Of a DNA stretch of 5,408 bases, positions 1-5,408 are shown piece after piece; positions within the stretch are counted from its first letter, which is position 1; every line of letters begins with the position of its first letter. The notes below the pieces were generated by a model. It ran no database searches and was not told the origin of the DNA. It saw only the letters and a program-made list of their open reading frames with translations. Position numbers and translations under genes: made by a program. Source of the stretch: Anaerolineae bacterium (GTDB taxonomy: Bacteria; Chloroflexota; Anaerolineae; Aggregatilineales; Phototrophicaceae); NCBI GenBank assembly GCA_019912905.1, contig JAIOHO010000630.1, positions 1 to 5,408 on the forward strand, read 5' to 3'.

Positions 1-573
1 GTCGAGGTTGCGCTTGGCTTCGTCCAACTGCAAACGCGCTGATGCGACACTCGTCCAGGGGCTTTGTGCCTTGGTATTTTCCAGGCTCAGGCGGGCATTT
101 GCCAGGGCGATTTCGGCGTTGGCAACCGATTCGGTTTCGCCCTCGGAGCCGCTGGCGAGGTTAGCAATTGCGGTTTCGAGTTCCAGTTGAGCCGACGCCA
201 GGCTGTCTTCGAGATCATTGATCTGGTAATCGGCCAGCAGCTGCCCGGCTGTCACCGTATCACCGCGCTGGACCGTCACCTGTCGCACGGTGCCCGCAAT
301 CTCGAAGGAGAGGGCAGCCTGGTCACGGGGCTGCCAGCGCCCGCTGAATTCGAGAATTTCCTGGACATCGCCGCGCTGCACCAGATAGGTGGGTCGGGCC
401 ACTGCCGGAGCTGTGGGAATTGGCGTAGACGTCGATGCGGCTTCCTGCGCCTGGGGATTTCCGCCGGGCGTGTTTTCCGGTTGGGATGCGCAGGCGGCAG
501 CGATCAGCGCGAGCAGAGCCACAGCCATCAGACGCTGAAGGAGACGGTGCCATCGGAATCGAGTACGAAGCAT
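1..573 (-). CDS. HlyD/MacA-like membrane-fusion (periplasmic adaptor) lipoprotein, 3' end beyond window
   Basis: This is the N-terminal 191 residues of an efflux adaptor of the HlyD/membrane-fusion family; the frame runs off base 1. Residues 1-15 are Arg-rich, and a hydrophobic stretch (about 16-27) ends in LIAAAC, a relaxed lipobox with Cys28 as the probable lipidated residue. A Pro/Thr/Ala-rich linker follows (about 31-61). The first beta strands (YLVQRGDV, 63-70) and a biotinyl/lipoyl-like half motif (GTVRQVTVQRGDTVTAGQLL, 94-113) are typical of the family. From about 119 the sequence is Leu/Ala/Glu-rich and helical, the start of the alpha-hairpin coiled coil. Such adaptors dock on FtsX/MacB permeases outside the membrane and couple ATP-driven export. 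It lies 19 bases after the permease gene. ATG at 573 is chosen for its GGAGAG site; an in-frame ATG at 600 overlapping the permease stop is an alternative. The family call is secure; the cargo is unknown. Confidence 0.88.
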   Translation of the reverse strand, partial: MLRTRFRWHRLLQRLMAVALLALIAAACASQPENTPGGNPQAQEAASTSTPIPTAPAVARPTYLVQRGDVQEILEFSGRWQPRDQAALSFEIAGTVRQVTVQRGDTVTAGQLLADYQINDLEDSLASAQLELETAIANLASGSEGETESVANAEIALANARLSLENTKAQSPWTSVASARLQLDEAKRNLD

Positions 574-583
574 GAGATCTAAG

Positions 584-589
584 CTCTCC
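584..589 (-). promoter_or_regulatory. Ribosome binding site of the adaptor gene
   Basis: GGAGAG on the minus strand lies in the 19-base gap between the permease stop codon and the adaptor ATG at 573, with a 10-base spacer. It supports the start at 573 over the in-frame ATG at 600, which has no comparable purine-rich site ahead of it. Confidence 0.6.
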
Positions 590-592
590 GTT

Positions 593-3361
593 TCAGGCAT
601 CGCCAAGTTTGACGATGGTGGATAGGCTTTCCCGGCCCAGCATCAGGGTGATAAAGAAGGTGACGATCACCAGTACCGCCGCGAAGACGGCGTACACCAG
701 GGCAATATCGTTCCAGGCGACCCTCACCAGATAGGGCGGCAGGCCGCCGCTGAAATCCAGCAGGGGTAAGAACAGCACGGTTGTCGCCAGCCCGATGGAT
801 GTCCCGCTGAGGATGCCGCTGCCGGCGATCATCCCTTGCAGAATGATCAGATAAACCGCTACCGACAGGCCGCCGAGACCCATCGCCCGCAGCGAACCCA
901 GTTGAGTCACCTGGGCGCGGAATGAAGCGGTGCTCTGGATAATGGCGCTGATGAGCGTCAGGGTGATGGAGGCGACAAAGCCGACCGACAGGAAACCGAG
1001 CACCCCTCGGCGGGATGGGGATGCCTGGGCCTTGGCGAGTGCGGTCGCCGGGTCCTGCCATTCCAGCACCGGGAAACCGATTTCGCGCACCGCCGCTTTG
1101 ACCGCCGCTACATCTGCACCCGGCTTCAGACTCAACCAGACATTGTACGGCAGCGGTGTCCCCGCCAGTTCGAAGATCGGGTCGATATTCATGACTGCAA
1201 AGAAGCCGTCGGCAGGGTTGAGTGTCGGGAAGAAATCGAGCACGCCGACGATGGGCACCTTCGTTTCGTACCATTCGCCCAGAGCGTTGATCTGCAAGGT
1301 GACTTCCTGGCCGATGAGCAGGTTGTAGTCCACCGCCGTCCTAGTGCTGATCAGCACGCCGTCGCGCTGACCGGCCAGTCGGTTGAACAGGTCCGAGATG
1401 CTATCCTTCGCGTAGTCAGATCGAAAACGGGTAACCGCCGCCATCGTCGCGCGATCCACGCCCAGAGCCACACCATCGAGCCGCTGGCCGGGGATGCTCA
1501 GTCGGGCAGAATAACGCCCCACCCGGGACACCTCATAAATATTCGGTACTTTGAGGAGATCTTCCACAGGCGGTGCATTGTAGCCTACCACGCTTAAGGT
1601 CGGCTGCTGGCTGGTATCGCTCGACTCGACCTGCTCGGTTTGAGCGTCCGTCACCGTAACAATCACCAGATCGGCCCCAACGCGATAATTGACCGAATCT
1701 TCCAGGCTGCGGTCAAGCGTACTTGCCATCGAAGCGGTGAACCCGGTCAGGCTGAGCGTAAAGCACATCATCAGCAGCGTACCCCGGTAGCGCCCGATAG
1801 AACGCGTCAGTTCGCGCAGTGCCATCAGCAGCGTGACGCCGCGTCCGAAGGCGATCACGCGCGCCAGCAGGCGCAGCAAAATCGGCCACAGCCGCAGGAA
1901 GAAGAGCGTAAATGCCAGCGAAAACAGAGTCGGCCCCAGAAAGGTGAGCGGATCGCTGAATGGATCGTCAGCGCTGGCGACCAGCCCACCCTGGCGGGAC
2001 AGTGTATAGAGGACATACAGCGCCGGAATCATGACGAGCACGTCCAGATACATGCGCTGCCACCAGGCCCGCGAAGCACGCCCCACCTGCTGTTTATAGC
2101 TGGTGATCGTGCTGCCCGTCGTACGCCAGGCCAGCAGCAGTCCGCTGGACGCCGCGATCAGGGCGGTGATGGCACCGGCAGCCAGCGCCTGCGGCGTGAA
2201 CATGATCTGGAGCGGCGGCGTGGTCGCATTGAAGCGCATGAACGAGGTGGTCTGCCCGACGAGGCGCACCACGACCGGCGAGAGCGCTATGCCGATCGCC
2301 AGGGCGATGCCAGCCAAAATGAGCCACATCAGGAAGTGGATGCTGAGGATGGCCCGGCGGCTCATCCCCCGGCTGCGCAGCGTGACATCTTCATTCTGCT
2401 GGCGGCTGACCAGTAACCCGGCCACCAGCGCCACAAAGTACAGCACCAGCCCGCCCACTGGCAGCACCATAATCACCAACTGCTGCGTGAGCAGGCTCAC
2501 ATCCTGGTTGAAGGCATTCAGCCCATCGCGCGGCGATACATCCATGCGCGTGCTGGGCAGGGCGGTGATGACCGTCCGCTCGCCATCGACAATACTTCCC
2601 AGCAGGCCGCTGACATCGGAGGTGCGCACTTCGCTGCCGTCGAACAGCAGATACCAGGCGCTTTCCTCGACTGGACGCTCAATGCTATCCAGCATGCGCC
2701 ACAGGTCGGCTTCCTGAACGAGGAGGACTTCATCGAAAAATTTAGGCGGGAAGATCCAGGTTGGGTCGCGCTCATCGACCGGACGCCACAGAGCAGTCAC
2801 TTGCAGTTCGACGGGGTCACGCCCAGGCATGATGGCCGTCAGCTTATCACCCACTTCGATGCCCATATTGAACAGCATCTTTTCGGACACCATCACCCGG
2901 ATCGGATCGTCGGCGCTCGTAGCGGCCTCCGGCGGCCATTGACCGCTGGTCACGAGCATCTGGGATTCGGTTCCGTGAAGGGTGCCGATGTTCATCGCCC
3001 CCAGGTTCTGGTTGTCTGGCAGGCGCAGGGTCCAGGCTGGGCCGCGCGCATAGGTGACACTGCGGGCGACCGGAAGTCCAATGGTGTCGGCGAAAGCCCG
3101 GTCGATGACGGCGGTCGCGCTGGTGACATCGGCCTGGGTAATATTGCCTTCCCATGCGCCCAGGTAACGAAAACGGAACGCGTAGGGTGGGTTGCTGAGG
3201 CGGGATTCGAGCAAGCCGGTATTCACCGCGTCAATGTACAGCATGACACTCAACGCGAGCGTGGCCGCTGTCGCCAGACCGATAAGGGTCCAGATGACCA
3301 GCACCCCATGCTGGCGCAGGCGCTCAAATGTGAACAGCAGCGTGTCGATAAACCGAAACAT
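593..3361 (-). CDS. FtsX-family ABC transporter permease, two-module (10 predicted TM) type
   Basis: This is a complete 922-residue integral membrane permease of the FtsX/LolCE/MacB superfamily. These proteins do not form a classical substrate channel; they transmit ATPase motion to extracytoplasmic domains for export, lipoprotein handling or envelope work. Hydrophobic segments lie at about 19-42, 293-319, 338-360, 390-412, 437-455, 472-500, 525-546, 787-810, 833-862 and 885-908. Two large ectodomains (about 44-290 and 550-785) resemble MacB-type periplasmic core domains. Each FtsX core carries the family's cytoplasmic loop after its first helix: VTLRSRGMSRRAI (326-338) and TQLGSLRAMGLGG (819-831). 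An in-frame TAA nine bases upstream rules out a longer N-terminus, and the first TM helix close behind Met1 supports this ATG. The ribosome site is weak (GGAAGAAAG-like, well upstream). The adaptor follows directly; the cognate ATPase is not in the window. The family is certain, the cargo unknown. Confidence 0.93.
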   Translation of the reverse strand: MFRFIDTLLFTFERLRQHGVLVIWTLIGLATAATLALSVMLYIDAVNTGLLESRLSNPPYAFRFRYLGAWEGNITQADVTSATAVIDRAFADTIGLPVARSVTYARGPAWTLRLPDNQNLGAMNIGTLHGTESQMLVTSGQWPPEAATSADDPIRVMVSEKMLFNMGIEVGDKLTAIMPGRDPVELQVTALWRPVDERDPTWIFPPKFFDEVLLVQEADLWRMLDSIERPVEESAWYLLFDGSEVRTSDVSGLLGSIVDGERTVITALPSTRMDVSPRDGLNAFNQDVSLLTQQLVIMVLPVGGLVLYFVALVAGLLVSRQQNEDVTLRSRGMSRRAILSIHFLMWLILAGIALAIGIALSPVVVRLVGQTTSFMRFNATTPPLQIMFTPQALAAGAITALIAASSGLLLAWRTTGSTITSYKQQVGRASRAWWQRMYLDVLVMIPALYVLYTLSRQGGLVASADDPFSDPLTFLGPTLFSLAFTLFFLRLWPILLRLLARVIAFGRGVTLLMALRELTRSIGRYRGTLLMMCFTLSLTGFTASMASTLDRSLEDSVNYRVGADLVIVTVTDAQTEQVESSDTSQQPTLSVVGYNAPPVEDLLKVPNIYEVSRVGRYSARLSIPGQRLDGVALGVDRATMAAVTRFRSDYAKDSISDLFNRLAGQRDGVLISTRTAVDYNLLIGQEVTLQINALGEWYETKVPIVGVLDFFPTLNPADGFFAVMNIDPIFELAGTPLPYNVWLSLKPGADVAAVKAAVREIGFPVLEWQDPATALAKAQASPSRRGVLGFLSVGFVASITLTLISAIIQSTASFRAQVTQLGSLRAMGLGGLSVAVYLIILQGMIAGSGILSGTSIGLATTVLFLPLLDFSGGLPPYLVRVAWNDIALVYAVFAAVLVIVTFFITLMLGRESLSTIVKLGDA

Positions 3362-3390
3362 TGTGATTTAACAGACTTTCTTCCCGCCGT

Positions 3391-3420
3391 ACTATAAAGG
3401 TTTGTTGTCGCTCAGGTCAA
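3391..3420 (-). promoter_or_regulatory. Sigma70-like promoter for the permease-adaptor pair
   Basis: On the minus strand TTGACC (3420-3415) and TATAGT (3396-3391) each match the -35 and -10 consensus at five of six bases, separated by 18 bases. A start about seven bases downstream, near 3384, would give a leader of roughly 22 bases before the permease ATG. This is a pattern match only; such matches also occur by chance, but the position in a real intergenic gap in the right direction favours it. Confidence 0.5.
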
Positions 3421-3445
3421 TCCTCAAGGGTTACAGTTTTCGGTC

Positions 3446-3497
3446 CAGCCGGGTCAGGCTCATCCGTACAACTATGAGACGGCACTGCCCCCGGCTG
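3446..3497 (-). repeat. Inverted repeat downstream of the SBP gene, possible 3'-end hairpin
   Basis: CAGCCGGG (3446-3453) is perfectly complemented by CCCGGCTG (3490-3497), giving an 8-bp GC-rich stem. Inside the 36-base loop a 5-bp stem (CTCAT 3459-3463 with ATGAG 3474-3478) can also form. It starts nine bases after the SBP stop codon and ends before the permease promoter. No U-tract follows on the minus strand (the next bases are GACCGAAAACTG), so it is not a canonical intrinsic terminator. It could be a non-canonical terminator, an mRNA-stabilising hairpin, or chance. Confidence 0.35.
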
Positions 3498-3505
3498 TCG
3501 TGTAT

Positions 3506-5408
3506 TTATCCCGCAGTCGGGTCTACCTGATGGGCACATGCACCGAACTGCTGGAAATATGCGAGCTGATCTTCGGGTGTGGTCGGGTTGGTGGGCGGAA
3601 TCTCGGCGGCGCACTGTGCATAGTCGCGCGTGAACTGCTCCGCCTCGGCCAATTCTGCGTCCAGATCGGCATCTTCCAGCACATAGCGGTCGAATGCGCG
3701 CCGCAGCCAGAACTGCATCCAGATGCTGCCGCCCCCTGTTCGCAGCACCGATGGGCTGATGATAGTGGCCGGATCGCTCAGGATGGTGTCGATCTGGTGA
3801 TACAACCCAGCCAGTTCCGGTGCGGTGGACGGATCGTCAATCAGCGATCTCTGCACCGGCATTGCCGAGAACAGGTCCGCGTGCTGCGCGAGTTCCCGAA
3901 TCCAGCGGTAGCAGGCATCCGGGTTGGCAGCGTTGGTGCTGATATACGCCGTGCTGAGGTCGAAGGAAATAGGGGTATGCTGGCTGCCACGCGGGTAGGT
4001 GATGTAGCGGTAGCGGTCTGTGGCAGTTTGCCCCTCCCGATTCAACCGTGTGAAAAAGCTGAACGCCCCCAGTGTATGGGTGTAGAGTGGGTCCGTATCT
4101 TCTTCGCTGCCGACCGCCAGACTGATATTGACACCACCGCCCTGGCCGAGTTCGGTGTAGTCGATGTAGCCGTCTTTCGCCAGATCCAGGACCTGCCGGA
4201 TGGCATCCACGGTCGCCGGGTCGGTGAAGTCGATCGTGGGCGGGTTCGTGCGGTTGTCGATGGGCACGCCGCCGAACGCCGTAATCAACGCATACAGGTA
4301 CTGGCCGGTGAAATCCCGCGGGATAAACGGGGCCGGGTCGTCCGGTGTGGATTTCAGGGCGTGCAGGGCATCGACAAACTGGGTCGTCGTCCAACCCTGA
4401 TCGGGCAGGGGCACGCCTGCGCGGGTGAACAGGTCCGGGTTATAGCGCAGCACTTCCGGCTGAATCGCCAGCGGATAGGCCCAGGTGCGGTTATCGAAAC
4501 GCACCTGCTGCATCACCCCGCCGATCAGGTCGGCCTGATCAAACTGCGGGTCGGCGTCCATGAACGGATCGAGGCTGATCACGCTGGACAGACTGCCGCT
4601 GGATACGGCGTTGGTTGGCAGGTAGAAGCAGTCGTTTTGCTCGGCCATGCTGTCCAGGTCCAGGTTTAGATCTGTGTTCAGGTTGATCTGCCCGATTTCG
4701 GGATCGCTGGCGACGAACTGGTCGATGATCTGCTGCCAGCGATCCTGATTGGGTAGTGGGCTGATGAATGACGCGGCACCAAAGTTCAGCGCAATTTCAC
4801 CGGGGGCCAGCGCCACTTCTGGGGCCGGTGTAGCGACCGATATAACGATTTCCGGACGCAAATCCGCTGCATGATTCAGGTTGGCGACTGCTTCAGCTTC
4901 CACCTGCTGTAACGCGGACTGGGCATCCAGATCTTCATCTTGCATCAACGAAAATGCGCGGCTGATATAATCCACAAAAAACAGTTCTCTGGCCGGCAAT
5001 GCGTGTTCAAAGCCCTGGTCAATCACGGCCTGAGCTTCTGGCGAAAAGTTCAGGCTTGCCAGCCGGAAGCCACGGCCCGGGCCGGAGCGTTCACCCGTGG
5101 ATTCTGGTTCCATACCGACCAGACTGCGCCGCGCCGGGGTGGAACCGAATAACTGCGTGGCGACTTCGGCGCTGTTCGTCAAGAATTTGGCGAGTTCGTA
5201 GGCCAGCATCGGTTCGCGCGTGCCTGCGCTGACGGCGAAGCCCTGCACCTCCAGCCCGGCAGTGCCGCCCGGAAGCAGCGAACCAGAGGGCGGAGTCGAA
5301 TTGGGATTGCCGGGGAAGCTCGCCAGGCCGAAACTGCGCTGGATCGTCATGGGCGGGCCTTCGTTGGCGCTGCCGCCGATCAGCATCACACGCGCTCCGG
5401 CCTGGAAT
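3506..5408 (-). CDS. Extracytoplasmic solute-binding protein (family 1, UgpB/MalE-like) with tandem SBP domains, 5' end beyond window
   Basis: The frame is open to the window edge, giving 633 visible residues counted from the first full codon at 5407. A GTG at 5389 and later ATGs are internal, because the sequence before them already reads as SBP. Residues 1 to about 180 look like the C-terminal half of one SBP domain and end in an acidic helix. A Pro/Ala/Val-rich linker (about 184-203) leads into a second, essentially whole domain (about 204-633). That domain shows family hallmarks: a first strand (EIALNFGAASF), WAYPLAIQPEVLRYNPDLF (309-327), GVPLPDQGWTTTQFVDAL (331-348) and the GQYLYALITAFGG region. 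Four Cys (260, 499, 599, 624) could form disulfides. Classical SBPs of this group deliver sugars or polyols to ABC importers, but the ligand cannot be read here and no importer permease is in the window. The export signal must lie upstream. The full protein would be about 900-1000 residues, twice the usual 400-450. Confidence 0.85.
   Translation of the reverse strand, partial: FQAGARVMLIGGSANEGPPMTIQRSFGLASFPGNPNSTPPSGSLLPGGTAGLEVQGFAVSAGTREPMLAYELAKFLTNSAEVATQLFGSTPARRSLVGMEPESTGERSGPGRGFRLASLNFSPEAQAVIDQGFEHALPARELFFVDYISRAFSLMQDEDLDAQSALQQVEAEAVANLNHAADLRPEIVISVATPAPEVALAPGEIALNFGAASFISPLPNQDRWQQIIDQFVASDPEIGQINLNTDLNLDLDSMAEQNDCFYLPTNAVSSGSLSSVISLDPFMDADPQFDQADLIGGVMQQVRFDNRTWAYPLAIQPEVLRYNPDLFTRAGVPLPDQGWTTTQFVDALHALKSTPDDPAPFIPRDFTGQYLYALITAFGGVPIDNRTNPPTIDFTDPATVDAIRQVLDLAKDGYIDYTELGQGGGVNISLAVGSEEDTDPLYTHTLGAFSFFTRLNREGQTATDRYRYITYPRGSQHTPISFDLSTAYISTNAANPDACYRWIRELAQHADLFSAMPVQRSLIDDPSTAPELAGLYHQIDTILSDPATIISPSVLRTGGGSIWMQFWLRRAFDRYVLEDADLDAELAEAEQFTRDYAQCAAEIPPTNPTTPEDQLAYFQQFGACAHQVDPTAG

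Noticed and set aside
64..582. A 172-codon open frame on the plus strand opposite the adaptor
   Set aside because: It is antisense to the adaptor's lipoyl-like and coiled-coil regions and has no recognisable fold.
579..1274. A 231-codon minus-strand frame overlapping the 3' part of the permease
   Set aside because: It is out of frame with the permease, very rich in Arg/Gly/Pro, and overlaps the second FtsX module whose motifs are intact; no sign of a nested gene or frameshift.
1640..2416. A 258-codon open frame on the plus strand opposite the permease
   Set aside because: Its Arg/Gln/His-rich composition has no hydrophobic core or motif, and it is antisense to well-defined TM segments of the permease; it is a codon-usage shadow.
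3481..3489. The 9-base palindrome GGCACTGCC in the intergenic gap
   Set aside because: As a hairpin it would have a one-base loop, which cannot form; as an operator it is too short to support without other copies.
3500..4669. A 389-codon open frame on the plus strand opposite the SBP gene
   Set aside because: It lies fully antisense to a frame with clear SBP motifs, is rich in Arg/His/Gly/Val as expected for an antisense shadow in GC-rich DNA, and shows no domain or ribosome site.
5387..5389. GTG at 5389 as the start codon of the SBP gene
   Set aside because: The frame stays open to the window edge, no signal peptide follows, and the residues after it already read as the middle of an SBP domain; the true start lies upstream of the window.

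Overview
The window is GC-rich and tightly packed. All three genes lie on the minus strand, so transcription runs from the high-coordinate end towards base 1. In transcription order they are: (i) a long extracytoplasmic solute-binding protein (SBP), cut at its N-terminus by the window edge, ending at 3506; (ii) a complete 922-residue FtsX-type ABC permease, 3361 to 593; (iii) the first 191 residues of a lipoprotein-type HlyD/membrane-fusion adaptor, 573 to 1, cut at its C-terminus. No RNA gene, insertion sequence, CRISPR array or integrase was seen.

The gene types (a very large SBP with a Thr/Pro/Ala-rich linker, a single-chain permease with two FtsX modules, and an adaptor with a probable lipidation cysteine) fit a Chloroflexota bacterium of the Anaerolineae type. 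This is a style judgement from the sequence alone, and no marker gene is present to confirm it.

The permease and adaptor are 19 bases apart and almost certainly co-transcribed. They look like two parts of a MacAB/YknXYZ-like export or envelope-maintenance ABC system. The ATPase is not in the window and would be expected just beyond base 1. A 144-base gap separates the SBP gene from this pair. It holds a good sigma70-like promoter (TTGACC-N18-TATAGT) pointing at the permease and an inverted repeat just after the SBP stop codon. The SBP is therefore probably a separate transcription unit, or the end of one, rather than a fixed partner of the exporter.

The most unusual feature is the SBP. Its visible part contains the C-terminal half of one SBP domain followed, in the same frame, by an essentially whole second SBP domain. 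The two halves share an ordered set of matching motifs, so this looks like a tandem SBP duplication or fusion in one polypeptide. Nothing in the window amounts to a clearly new system.
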